From contig NZ_LITT01000010.1 of the NCBI RefSeq assembly GCF_001636845.1, positions 1 to 64,000 of the forward strand: a stretch of 64,000 nt of DNA, in the 5' to 3' direction. A program made the translations under genes and the position numbers. The stretch's first letter is position 1; every line of letters begins with the position of its first letter. Shown piece by piece: positions 54,006 through 63,647 of this stretch. Source of the stretch: Clostridium ljungdahlii (GTDB lineage Bacteria > Bacillota > Clostridia > Clostridiales > Clostridiaceae). Under the pieces are notes generated by a model. It saw only the letters and a program-made list of their open reading frames with translations, had not been told where the DNA came from and did not search any database.

Positions 54006-56288
54006 CTATCCTATAGGTGTCGTATATATTCCCTGATATACATTTCCTTTTATATCAAGCCTAACTGTAGTATCTGCTGTAATATATCCGTTGGTTTCTA
54101 TAGCATGAATTTTAATTATATACGGATCTCTTATCCTCACACCATCATCTTTTATAGTTACCATAGTAGTCATAGGTACATAGAATTCTACTTTTTCAGC
54201 ATTGTATTTCCATATCTCCCCATCATAATATCTTGCCGAAAGTGTTGGTATTGACTGCATGTACCATTGCATATAAGAACTTATAGGACATAGATTCAAG
54301 TTATCTTTTAGAGCTCTATTGAGACCTTCTCCTGTGGTATGGCTAATTTTATCTGGAAATGTGAATTGAAGTATAGCTGCTGAAAAATATTGTACAGGAC
54401 TTCTATATATAGTCCCTTCATAATCCTGTCGATATTTCCAATGAGATACCCAATGTGAACTATGACGGTGGTGTACCCAGTGTCCGAAATCATAGGCTTC
54501 TTCTCCTTTTCCAAACAAAATACCATAGAAACCACCTTGATTGTAAATAACATTATTCGGTGTATGTGAGTCCTGCCACCCCCTGCTATCAGTTATAGGA
54601 CGCCTATAATCATCAGAAGATGTATTAACTGTAAAAGTAACAAGCTGTCCCTCTTTTGCTATTGTTGCTCCTGTATCCGGTGCCTTATGGGGTTCATTTT
54701 TTCTATACCATGTAGCATCTACGGTAGCATTTACTGTAAGTGTAGAACTTTCGTCTCCATAAATCTTATCTTTGGCATCACTTTTCAGCACATAGTAAGC
54801 AACAAGGGTTGTACTCTTGCTTATCGAAACATTGTTGCTGCTATCAGGTTTTACATTATCACCTTCCATCACTCCCCAATGGTCAAATTGCCAGTGGCTT
54901 TGTGATGGTGCCTTGGTGCTTGCAGATTGAGTAATTTTATAATCTGCTTTACCATCAGTAAGACTCTTATTTTCACTTATGGTACCGTCAGTTCCACTTG
55001 TCTTTCCATCTAATGTAACTGTTCCAGCATCTCTAGGGCTTACATCTACAGTAAGATTTACTATACCGCTATTTGGAGTTGTTGGAGTGAACTTAAATCC
55101 TGCTTCCAAATACTGAAATACAATTTGTCCTGTACTAGGATTACAAAGATAGACCTTAAGGTATTTTTCATTTTGTGCATCTTTTTTTGCATCACCTGTA
55201 GGTGCACCATCAAAACCTCCTATTGTAAGTGCAGGAGTACCAAACTGTATATTTGTTTCAGCATGTGGATTAGCATTACCTACTTTAGTTGATAATGCTA
55301 GTTTTACAGCTCCAGTGAAATCATTGTTTTTTAACCTTTGGGAAATTGAAGCTTCAACACTAGGATTTATAGATCCATCTGATGTTAAAGAATACTTACT
55401 GTCTAAGTTGTTATCAGGCTGCTCTGGATTATCATAAACATTCTCAGGCAGCTCTTTTACAAACCTTGCAGTTTGTGCATAGCTTGTACCTCCTATTCTC
55501 ACCATATCTGTACCAGTAGTCCCAACACCAGTGAGTGATGAAAATACAGCAGCTCCACCATTTGCCCCTGTACCACCAAGGAAAACCGCATGTTTGGCTT
55601 TTAAATTGGCTAATTTTGATGCTAAACTGGAATCCTTAGAACTTGAGAATAGTATAGGATATTTACTACCATAAAGAGTTGCTATCGCTTTTGCATCACG
55701 CAGATAATATAAAGGTTCAGTAGATGCAACATATACTCTATCGCTGCCTTGAGAGAATAATAGATTTGCAAAATCCACAGAATCTTCTTCCTGAGAAGAC
55801 TGATTGCGGTTACCTACCTCGGAGTCGATTAACGGTCCATAGGTGCTATTATACCAGGCTGAGGATTTCTTCTGACAATTAGCATCTGTAAAATAAGTAG
55901 TATTCAGATAAAGGTGTTCATTAGAAATTCTTTTATCCCCTTCAACTTCTGGAATACTTGGATCGCCAACCGGTTTGCCATCTGCAAGTGAATCCACAAC
56001 AGTATATGAATTATAGTTCTTATCGTAATTATCCATATAATCTTTTACGATATGTGTTGTACCTTCGTTACCGGCAGAAGGATCATTTTTGACTGCTCGG
56101 TCCAAGCTCTTTTTTAAATTATTTGAATTTAAAAAAATATCGTTTTTATATATTTCCCAATTACTATTATGACCATTTGCACTAGTTTTTGTCCCTACCA
56201 CATTAATAATTGCTATTTCCGCTACACCAATACATACAAGAAGTGATAAAATAGTTTTCTTTATAGTTCTTTTTTTCAATTTTAGCAT
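54006..56288 (-). CDS. Secreted surface protein with CWB2-like and InlB-like segments
   Basis: 760 aa from ATG 56288, 9 nt after AGGAGGT. A basic N-terminus and one hydrophobic segment form a signal peptide (TIKKTILSLLVCIGVAEIAI). Residues about 170-265 resemble one cell-wall-binding-2 unit (YGSKYPILFSSSKDSSLAS; HAVFLGGTG; MVRIGGTSYAQTARFVKELP). About 405-500 resemble InlB-type repeats (DVSPRDAGTVTLDGKTSG; FDHWGVMEGDN). The C-terminal 230 residues (WVHHRHSSHWVSHWKYRQD) are unusual, rich in His, Trp and Tyr. It is followed by a terminator and preceded by another CWB2 gene. Probably non-covalently bound to the wall. Confidence 0.75.
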   Translation of the reverse strand: MLKLKKRTIKKTILSLLVCIGVAEIAIINVVGTKTSANGHNSNWEIYKNDIFLNSNNLKKSLDRAVKNDPSAGNEGTTHIVKDYMDNYDKNYNSYTVVDSLADGKPVGDPSIPEVEGDKRISNEHLYLNTTYFTDANCQKKSSAWYNSTYGPLIDSEVGNRNQSSQEEDSVDFANLLFSQGSDRVYVASTEPLYYLRDAKAIATLYGSKYPILFSSSKDSSLASKLANLKAKHAVFLGGTGANGGAAVFSSLTGVGTTGTDMVRIGGTSYAQTARFVKELPENVYDNPEQPDNNLDSKYSLTSDGSINPSVEASISQRLKNNDFTGAVKLALSTKVGNANPHAETNIQFGTPALTIGGFDGAPTGDAKKDAQNEKYLKVYLCNPSTGQIVFQYLEAGFKFTPTTPNSGIVNLTVDVSPRDAGTVTLDGKTSGTDGTISENKSLTDGKADYKITQSASTKAPSQSHWQFDHWGVMEGDNVKPDSSNNVSISKSTTLVAYYVLKSDAKDKIYGDESSTLTVNATVDATWYRKNEPHKAPDTGATIAKEGQLVTFTVNTSSDDYRRPITDSRGWQDSHTPNNVIYNQGGFYGILFGKGEEAYDFGHWVHHRHSSHWVSHWKYRQDYEGTIYRSPVQYFSAAILQFTFPDKISHTTGEGLNRALKDNLNLCPISSYMQWYMQSIPTLSARYYDGEIWKYNAEKVEFYVPMTTMVTIKDDGVRIRDPYIIKIHAIETNGYITADTTVRLDIKGNVYQGIYTTPIG

Positions 56289-56406
56289 TAAACTTATACC
56301 TCCTTTCGCATTTATATTTTTACTATAATTCAAATCTACTTTTAAAAAATTTGATTATTTCTTATTTATTTTTGGGGTTATTATTGTATCTTTTCTTAAA
56401 TAAAAG

Positions 56407-56446
56407 ATAAGGAACCAAAGTTTTTAACTTCAATTCCTTATTTTTA
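56407..56446 (-). terminator. Terminator after the second CWB2 gene
   Basis: On the minus strand AAGGAA ... AAGTT pairs with AACTT ... TTCCTT (imperfect stem), followed by ATCTTTTATTT. Confidence 0.65.
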
Positions 56447-56451
56447 CCTAT

Positions 56452-57873
56452 TCAATTTATTTTTTTACCATCTGATACAATCTTTATATTTTTAGATATT
56501 GTAGAAATATCCGATTGATTAAAAGTACACTTTTCTAAATAAAGTCCCTCAAGTTTATAAAGAGAATTTATTGCACCAATATTTTGCGGCAATTTGCCAC
56601 CTTCTAAATCTAAATCATATATACCACTAAAATATTTGATATCAGATAAGTCATTTATCTGATATCCACCATCACTACTATTCTGATATAAAGTTAAAGA
56701 CGTAGCTTTTTTTGCATCAGCAAGGGTTATATTAGTTTTACCTAATGCTTGCTCTGCATCTCTTTTAAACCCATCATCAGCAAATGGTATTATATCCGAA
56801 TCTTTCAACCCATTAGGATTAGCTGGTATGTTCTTATTTAATATAGCTGATATCTTAGAAGTCATACTGTCTGACATTACCTGAGTACCGCCAAAGATTA
56901 ACCCTCCCGACAAATGATTCTGAGTAGAATCAACAGTATAAGGAAAATCTTTTCCATTACTTAGAACTAATTTATATCCTAGCTTTGCAGCTAAAGCCGA
57001 ACCTGAAAGTGCATCAGGGAATATAGTATCACTTGCTACAGCCACACCATTATAATTTTCTAAAAACCCTTCATCCTTTTTAAGTTCAGTAATGTTATTA
57101 CAGTTATCTATATTGAATAGTGAAAGATTACCATTATACAAATCACCTTTTACTTCCAAGACTTTACTTCCACCTATAGTATCTATACTTTGGATGTTTT
57201 TATCTCCTGCTATCAAATTTTCTACATCATAATTTAAAGTATCACCATCTGAATATAATATTGCTGTATTTCCTGCTGTGCTTGCAACACTCATAGCATA
57301 CTGAAATTGCTTACCCGTTGTTAATATGACGCTTGTATCTGAACCAACCTTGTCGTTAGTGCTAGGATATTTGTTCCACAACTCTTTTGCTATTTGAATA
57401 GCAGTATCATATCTAGTTTGTCCCGCTATCCTAGTTACATTATATCCTTTTGCCTTTAGTCCATCTTCTATGCCTTGTGATACAACCCCTGTTCCACCAA
57501 GAATTACAATATTTTTAGGTGTAAGACTTGTTATTTCAGCCCTAATATCGTCCGGTAATGCTGATACTCTAGTTAAAAGTATAGGCGCATCATAAGCATG
57601 TGCAAGTGGTGTACCCGCTATAGCATCTGCAAAATCATTATTATTTTCCGCTCCTGCTATAAAAACCGTATCTGCTTGCTTCCATCCGTATTGTGCTATC
57701 TTGGCAGAAGTATCATATCTATCCGTTCCATCAAGCCTTGTTATATTACTTGGAGCTTGTACCGTTTGCGTATCTGCTTTTACAACGTTATTTGTTGAAA
57801 ATTTAGTCATTCCTAAAAGTGATATGCATACAGCTACTGACATTATTATTGCCATTAATCTTTTACTTTTCAT
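56452..57873 (-). CDS. Cell-wall-binding repeat 2 (CWB2) surface protein
   Basis: 473 aa. Signal peptide KSKRLMAIIMSVAVCISLLG, followed by three CWB2 units: RLDGTDRYDTSAKIAQYGWK with VFIAGAENNNDFADAIAGTP and NIVILGGTGVVSQGIEDGLK; RIAGQTRYDTAIQIAKELW; and GVAVASDTIFPDALSGSALA. The last 110 residues (LKDSDIIPFADDGFKRDAEQ and an L-rich tail SLYKLEGLYLEKCTF) look like a leucine-rich segment. CWB2 units hold proteins to the wall teichuronic or PSII-like polymer. ATG follows GGAGG. It has its own consensus promoter. Confidence 0.85.
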   Translation of the reverse strand: MKSKRLMAIIMSVAVCISLLGMTKFSTNNVVKADTQTVQAPSNITRLDGTDRYDTSAKIAQYGWKQADTVFIAGAENNNDFADAIAGTPLAHAYDAPILLTRVSALPDDIRAEITSLTPKNIVILGGTGVVSQGIEDGLKAKGYNVTRIAGQTRYDTAIQIAKELWNKYPSTNDKVGSDTSVILTTGKQFQYAMSVASTAGNTAILYSDGDTLNYDVENLIAGDKNIQSIDTIGGSKVLEVKGDLYNGNLSLFNIDNCNNITELKKDEGFLENYNGVAVASDTIFPDALSGSALAAKLGYKLVLSNGKDFPYTVDSTQNHLSGGLIFGGTQVMSDSMTSKISAILNKNIPANPNGLKDSDIIPFADDGFKRDAEQALGKTNITLADAKKATSLTLYQNSSDGGYQINDLSDIKYFSGIYDLDLEGGKLPQNIGAINSLYKLEGLYLEKCTFNQSDISTISKNIKIVSDGKKIN

Positions 57874-57933
57874 CCCATTACCTCCAAAATAGTCGCCACT
57901 AGATGCTAGTATTTTCTGTCTCCCTATAATTTT

Positions 57934-57962
57934 ATTATACTATCCTGCTTTTGCCATATCAA
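57934..57962 (-). promoter_or_regulatory. Vegetative promoter of the CWB2 gene
   Basis: On the minus strand TTGATA (57962-57957) and TATAAT (57939-57934) are separated by exactly 17 bases. This is close to the sigma-A consensus, with about 50 nt of leader. Confidence 0.8.
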
Positions 57963-58065
57963 ACGAAAACAGGCTACTATAACATACTTTTATTGTATTA
58001 CAGAAAAATTTTCAAAAATTTGATTATTATTGGGTTATTTTCGGAGTTATTTTTTGATAAAAATA

Positions 58066-58107
58066 AAAAAGCTACTGCACTAAATAATTAATGCAACAAC
58101 TTTTTTC
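58066..58107. terminator. Bidirectional hairpin
   Basis: AAAAAGCTACTGCA and TGCAACAACTTTTTT pair with one mismatch around an A/T loop; T runs occur on both sides. No minus-strand gene now lies upstream of it. Confidence 0.6.
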
Positions 58108-58149
58108 AAGTTACTCAATCTACAAATACAAAAGCCTCCTTAAATTTTT

Positions 58150-58396
58150 AGTATATATCACAATACTCATCAACTTTTAGATAGTACTCCAAAAGGTTAT
58201 TGGACATTAGGAAAAGCTATACAAGCTACAAAATGGCTTGTTGAAGAGAAACTTGAATTATCTCCTAACTGTATTAAAGGTAATGTAAAACTAAATAGTT
58301 TCATTACAAATGGACTAAGAGGAATGTTGGTAATGTGTTTTGGTAACTCATATAAAAAGAGCTTTAAAAGCTGCATATACTGAATTAGAAATATAG
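58150..58396 (+). pseudogene. 3' remnant of an unidentified gene
   Basis: The frame reads QLLDSTPKGYWTLGKAIQAT, then KWLVEEKLELSPNCIKGNVK and NSFITNGLRGMLVMCFGNS; at about 58352 an extra T shifts it, and the expected end KRALKAAYTELEI then stops at TAG. A terminator follows immediately, so this is the true 3' end of a lost gene. I do not recognise the family. Confidence 0.55.
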
Positions 58397-58426
58397 CCTT
58401 TAAGGATACTATCTTAAAGGCTTTTT
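58395..58426 (+). terminator. Terminator of the remnant at 58150
   Basis: AGCCTTTAAG and CTTAAAGGCT pair around a short A/T loop, followed by TTTT. Confidence 0.8.
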
Positions 58427-59536
58427 GCTATTCTTATATTATTTCGCTAAATCCAGGTTTAGCGATTATTAGAGAAATTATTTATCTATGGTTATGCTCT
58501 TAGCAGTTTACTATATGATTTTAGACAATAAAATTCTATCTGCCCTTACCTTCTACTTTTGAACTTTATTACTTTGCTTTCAATTCTTTTAACAACTCGC
58601 TGAATCCATCCATTGCTACTTGCAAATTCTCAATAATAATTGTATCAATATTATAGTTTATGTATAGTGGAAACGAAAGGTTTTATCTCCTAGTAATAAT
58701 ACTTAATGTTTCCTACCACCGTATCACCAAACATATCTAATTTTAACTATTTTCTAATTCCAGCTATACCAATACTCTTAGCTGTTTTTCCTTTTAAGCC
58801 TAACTATACTCTCCACGTGTGTTTTGGCTGTAAGATGATACAAATACGCATTAAGATTGATTTTGCGTAAAGATGTACCCCCTTTAAGCAAGGGAGTTGT
58901 AAATACATAAGGCTTATACTTTTACGCAATAATATATCATATCATAGAGCTAACTGATCTTTAAATTAACTTCAATCATCTTGTCATCAGTTATAAAATT
59001 GATGACATTCTATGCTGTATTTTATTAAAGAGTGCTAATATATTGTCTAGCTTAACCTAATAATAAACGAGCTTAAATTCAGAATATTACCTTTCTCTTC
59101 TTTATCTATTAATAACTTCCAACGTTCCTTATTTCAAGTAACCTGCAAAGGAGCTCTATCCACTAATTTTCTTCTTATTAGCCTCACGTGACTCATTGCC
59201 ACAACCTTTGATTTTTTCCAATCACTCGTTCTCTTTTGAAACGCCAAGATAGATCGTCTTATCATGTGCATTTAATTGCTTGTTAAACTCTGATACATCG
59301 AATTTCAACTTAGCTCTAGATTTCCATACACCATTTTCGATTCCAGTATCTGTTCTATCGCATTGTGCGAGTAAACAAACCTGAACTACTTTTTAACGAT
59401 AAAAAATTAAGGTTCCCAGCAATCGGTGATTATCACCGAAAGTCAGAAAACCTTTTATTTAAGCAATTTTGCAGCCTATTTATTTATCTTTGCGTGACAT
59501 CAACACCACATACTCCATGGGTCAACTTAATTATTT
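58427..59536. other. Decayed stretch with gene fragments
   Basis: No intact gene. On the minus strand a frame ending at 59222 encodes CDRTDTGIENGVWKSRAKLK, FDVSEFNKQLNAHD and so on, and another near 58580-58665 encodes IDTIIIENLQVAMDGFSELL; both look like real protein but lack starts. Several plus-strand pieces are also interrupted. I could not tell which genes they come from. It is a graveyard between the surface protein genes and the flavoenzyme. Confidence 0.45.
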
Positions 59537-61471
59537 TTAAACTAATTCTTCTAGCAAACGAACTGTATGAAATCCCTGTTGCACCGCATCAATGATTTTG
59601 CCTGCCTTAACATTATCGCCTATTTTAAACACTCTCTTTCCTTTTTGTTCCAACGAATCACTGAGAGTTGTGTCTGCTTTATAGCCAACAGCAAGCACTA
59701 GAGTATCACAGGGAACTTCCTTCTCTTCACCGTCGATAGAAACCTTGACCTTATCTTCATAGACAGCAGTGAGCTTTGTACCAGTCATCACCTTAATATT
59801 AGATTTAGCAATCATATCTTTAATTGCCATGTCGTTATTCGGAGCATGTACAGCTGTAAGGAGCAGTTGATCCAGCATCTCAACAATGGTAACATCTTTA
59901 TCTTCACTATCAAGCTGTAAAGCTGTTTCGCAACCCACTAAACCGCCTCCTAAAACTACTATTTTATGTCCAGTTATTCCACCATTTGAAAGAAGATCAG
60001 TAGCTTCTAAAATATGTCCCTTTCCATTTCCATTAAGGTTAGGAATAATAGGCTTAGAACCACCAGCAAGAATAACTACATCCGGATTCTTTTCAAGAAT
60101 ATTTTCTAGGGTAGCTGCCTTTGCTAACCTCACTTTTATATCATGCTTGTTCACTTGCGCTATCAAATGTTCCATATATTTCTTCGTATCGTTTTTGAAA
60201 TAAGGTGCTCCTGCTGCTTTTAGAGTTCCACCGAGGGTATAATCCTTCTCCCAAAGTTCTACATCATATCCTCTTTTAGCAGCTGTGATTGCGGCCATCA
60301 TTCCTCCGGGGCCACCTCCGACAACTAATATGCTCTGTTTCTCTGTCGCTGGAGTCAACTCGTATTCCTCTTTTGAATTATTAGTTGGATTTACTGAACA
60401 GACGTCCCATTTGTTTGTAAAGCCTGCATATATACATTCGTTGCAACCGATACATGGAATGATATCATTAAATGCTCCAGTCTTTGCCTTTCTAGGCCAA
60501 TGCGGATCTGCTATAGATTGATGACCATGTCCAATCAGCTCTGCAAGTCCATCAGCTACCACCTTTTCAGCTAACTTAGGCGAGTTCAATTTACCCTGTA
60601 CTAAGAAAGGAGTTTTAATACCAGCCTTTTTCAATGCTTCTGCAATGTAGAGTTGTAAACCTTCCTCTTGGTAGCAAGTAGTTACCGCATTGAACCAGTT
60701 TTCATAAGTACCCATATCTATGTGTAACAAACAAAAACCTTCATTATCCAGCATTTTCACCATTTCAATGCCTTCTTCCAATGTTCGCCCTCCATCGAAG
60801 TGATGATCTGGTGTGATTTTGATAGCGATTGGATAATTCTTACCGCAGTACTTCCAAATTGAATCTCGCAATTCAAATAATATTCTCATTCTGTTTTCTG
60901 GACTTCCGCCATATTCATCAGTACGATTGTTCCAATTAGCGCTTAAAAACTGGTCAATCAGGTATCCACCATATGCATGAAGTTCGACCATATCAGCGCC
61001 CGCGTTCTTTGCCAATAATGCAGAATAGCCTAATTTATCTACCAACCATTTTACTTCTTCTGTTGTATATGGTTCACAAGTGAGATTGGTAAACCAAAAA
61101 CTCGGATTATTACTTGATGACTTTGGTGCCGTAAATGGATCAATGAATGACACTCGACCAAGTCCAATGGTCAACTGTACGGCAAGTTTTGCCCCATATT
61201 GATGTAATTTATTTGCTAAAAGTGATAGACGCTGGCCGTGGCGAGGAGTTTCCAAAAAATTAGATTCACTTTTTTCAAATTTGCCTGTTACATATTGGCC
61301 TGAGGTGAAAATTAATCCATATCCACCTTTAGCCCGCTCAACATAATATTCAATTTGATGATCTGAAATTCCACCATCTGCATCAGGGGAGCCATACCCC
61401 ATAGGACACATAACCATTCTGTTTTTTAGCTCTACATTGCCGATTTTTACCTTTTCAAATAATGTTGCCAT
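59537..61471 (-). CDS. Second old-yellow-enzyme/2-enoate reductase-type Fe-S flavoprotein
   Basis: 644 aa with the same three-part build as the protein at 30893: FMN barrel (NRMVMCPMGYGSPDADGG; VELHAYGGYLIDQFL), Fe-S cluster CIGCNECIYAGFTNKWDVC near 340-360, then FAD and NAD(P)H domains (LVVGGGPGGMMAA; VVLGGGLVGCETA). Identity between the two is clearly below that of recent duplicates. ATG follows AAGGAG. A perfect 22-bp palindrome lies upstream. It probably reduces an activated C=C bond; the substrate is unknown. Confidence 0.9.
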   Translation of the reverse strand: MATLFEKVKIGNVELKNRMVMCPMGYGSPDADGGISDHQIEYYVERAKGGYGLIFTSGQYVTGKFEKSESNFLETPRHGQRLSLLANKLHQYGAKLAVQLTIGLGRVSFIDPFTAPKSSSNNPSFWFTNLTCEPYTTEEVKWLVDKLGYSALLAKNAGADMVELHAYGGYLIDQFLSANWNNRTDEYGGSPENRMRILFELRDSIWKYCGKNYPIAIKITPDHHFDGGRTLEEGIEMVKMLDNEGFCLLHIDMGTYENWFNAVTTCYQEEGLQLYIAEALKKAGIKTPFLVQGKLNSPKLAEKVVADGLAELIGHGHQSIADPHWPRKAKTGAFNDIIPCIGCNECIYAGFTNKWDVCSVNPTNNSKEEYELTPATEKQSILVVGGGPGGMMAAITAAKRGYDVELWEKDYTLGGTLKAAGAPYFKNDTKKYMEHLIAQVNKHDIKVRLAKAATLENILEKNPDVVILAGGSKPIIPNLNGNGKGHILEATDLLSNGGITGHKIVVLGGGLVGCETALQLDSEDKDVTIVEMLDQLLLTAVHAPNNDMAIKDMIAKSNIKVMTGTKLTAVYEDKVKVSIDGEEKEVPCDTLVLAVGYKADTTLSDSLEQKGKRVFKIGDNVKAGKIIDAVQQGFHTVRLLEELV

Positions 61472-61505
61472 TTAATGAACACTCCTTTATTATGTATTAT
61501 TTAGT

Positions 61506-61527
61506 CGCTTGCGGAATTCCGCAAGCG
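61506..61527. promoter_or_regulatory. Perfect 22-bp palindrome upstream of the second flavoenzyme
   Basis: CGCTTGCGGAA is followed directly by its complement TTCCGCAAGCG. Its size, perfect symmetry and position 35 nt from the start codon fit a TetR-family operator. No regulator gene sits next to it because an IS element follows. Confidence 0.75.
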
Positions 61528-61537
61528 TTGATTCACC

Positions 61538-63225
61538 TAACTTTTTAGCCGTTGGACTTTTATATTTTCCTCCACTGTGAAATAATAATTGTGACCAAAC
61601 AATGTAAAAATTCAAAGAGGAGGAGAACATTCATGTTTTGTCTTAATAAATTTAAACAACTTAATATTTTTGAACAGATATCTGAATTTAAAAACATGAT
61701 TGCTAAACAACCCGTAGGGTTTGTTAAATTACTTGCCGATAACTTTGATATCAGTGCCTTTATACCAAATTCATTTAAAGAACACTATTATTCTGATTTA
61801 GGAAAAGATAGAGAATATGAGCTTCATTCTGTATTATCAGCTTTATTAATCATGCAAATATTTCATATACCTACCACTGTTTTATTAACGATTTTCCTTG
61901 TGTTTTCTACTGAATTAAGGGAATTTTGTGGTTTCTACAAATCTGTGCCTGATGAATCTTTTTTCAGCAGATTCAAAACTACATTTGAAAGTGATATTGC
62001 TAAATTATTCAATTCAATGGCTCTTAAAGTTATTGATATCTGTGAAGATATCAATAATAATCTTCCAGACGATTCACCTTATGAAAACCTTAATTCTGCA
62101 CTTATATATGATACTTCTGGCTTAAAACCAAGAGTTAAAGAGAATAATCATAAAACACTTGTAGCTGAAGTTAACAGGCAAAAATCTTATGCTAAAGCTA
62201 CAAATAAAAAAAATTTCAATCCTTATGCTGCCGCATATGAGAATATGCCTAAATTTGCACAAGCTAACCCAAATATTAAATTAGACTTTGTTAATGGGCA
62301 TTTCAGATACTTCTACAAATTCGGCCTTTTAACAAATGGTTGGGGTATACCTTTAAGTATAAAACTCTTCGATGAAGGTTTTTATGAATCAATAGGTAAA
62401 AAAGAATTTGATACCCCTGAAGAATAAAAATATTTTTATGATAATGCTTCACTAAAGCCTGTAATTGTACCATTTTTAGAAAAGTTACAAACTCATTCTG
62501 ACTTTAAATTTAAAACATTTTTAGGTGATTCAGAATTCGATAGTTACGATAACTTTGGCTTACTTAAACATTTAGAATTTGAAAAAGCTTTTATTCCTCT
62601 TAATCCTTGTAATCAAGGCAATAGTAAAATTGGAGATTTGGAATACAATATTGAAGGTATTCCTCTCTGCCCTTTAAACAGGGAACCTTTTAAGGCTGAT
62701 GGTCCATGTAAAGGTAAAAATAGAAGCTTAAGATTTAAGTTTACATGCCCTAAATCTCGTAGAGATAAACAAGGTAAATGCTATCATACATGTGAAAATC
62801 CATGTACTGATAAGAAAAGTGGTCGTATGACCTATGTTTATCTTAACAAAGATTTTAGACTTTATCCTAGTGTTCAAAGAAATTCTTCAGAATGGGATGA
62901 AACTTATACTATTCGTGCATCTATTGAACGATGCTTATCTTCCTTTAAGTTTAATCCATGCATTGAACAACCCAAAACTGTAAATACCACTACTATGCGT
63001 ACTGATCTATACTTAACTGCTATCTCTAAACTTATAAATGTTATACTGGCTTACGCCATGAATAATATAGAATATATTAGAAGTATAAATAAACTCCTTA
63101 AGATAGCTGCATAATCAACATATCCACAATTAAATATCGAGCCAACATGCTACGCATGCCTTTTTACTAAAAGGCTTTTTGTCGTGGTCTTTTTCTCACA
63201 CTTCTAATTTAAATCTAAAAAGTTA
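61538..63225 (+). mobile_element. IS1182-like insertion sequence
   Basis: A single transposase frame (interrupted) is bounded by an 11-bp inverted match, TAACTTTTTAG at 61538-61548 and its complement at 63215-63225. These ends are tentative, because the match does not extend and no target duplication was recognised. The element lies between the flavoenzyme operator and a TetR gene. Confidence 0.5.
61633..63114 (+). pseudogene. IS1182-family transposase with in-frame stop
   Basis: From ATG 61633 (after GAGGAGG) the frame encodes FCLNKFKQLNIFEQ ... LRGFC-like N-terminal DUF772 domain (EFCGFYKSVPDESFFSRFKT) and the DDE part (NSALIYDTSGLKPRVKEN). A TAA at 62425-62427 interrupts it after DTPEE, and the frame continues KYFYDNASLKPVIVPFLEKL to CPKSRRDKQGKCYHTCENPC and the final TIRASIERCLSSFKFNP, where the last DDE glutamate lies. 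The total would be 493 codons. Two partial proteins cannot transpose unless read through. Confidence 0.85.
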
Positions 63226-63647
63226 TCCACATCTTTTAATTTTTAATTCTGCAATCATCTATATGTATTATTTGATGTATGGTAGTGAATTATTAATTCT
63301 AAAATGCAAAAGGAACTATACACTTCTTAACTATATCTCTTGTTATTATTTTATCATTATCATTGAACATTTCAATTTTCAATTTACCTTTAATGTTTAT
63401 ATAAAATTGACATTTTAATATATTTGTAACTCAAAGCCAAAGGGTAAGTTTTTATCTTGTTATTTTTCAAATCTATTTAACAAAAGGACTTTTATAGTTT
63501 TTAATGTTCATCAAAGTAATTAATACGTATTGTATTGTCAATAAATAAATATGGGTTATGTAAAGAAAAGCCCCCTTTGGTTTAGTAGAATTGTCCAGAT
63601 TCTAACCAGAGGGGGGTTGCAATATTAAATAAGGTAGTATAAAATCA
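63115..63647. other. AT-rich gap with terminator at 63565-63619
   Basis: Apart from the likely right end of the IS, no gene was found. At 63565-63619 GCCCCCTTTGGTT and AACCAGAGGGGGG form the arms of a long hairpin, with T-rich flanks on the minus strand, which terminates the TetR gene at 63648. Confidence 0.7.

Noticed and set aside
57880-57960. Riboswitch upstream of the CWB2 gene
   Set aside because: The leader is about 50 nt after a consensus promoter and shows no known aptamer core such as c-di-GMP.
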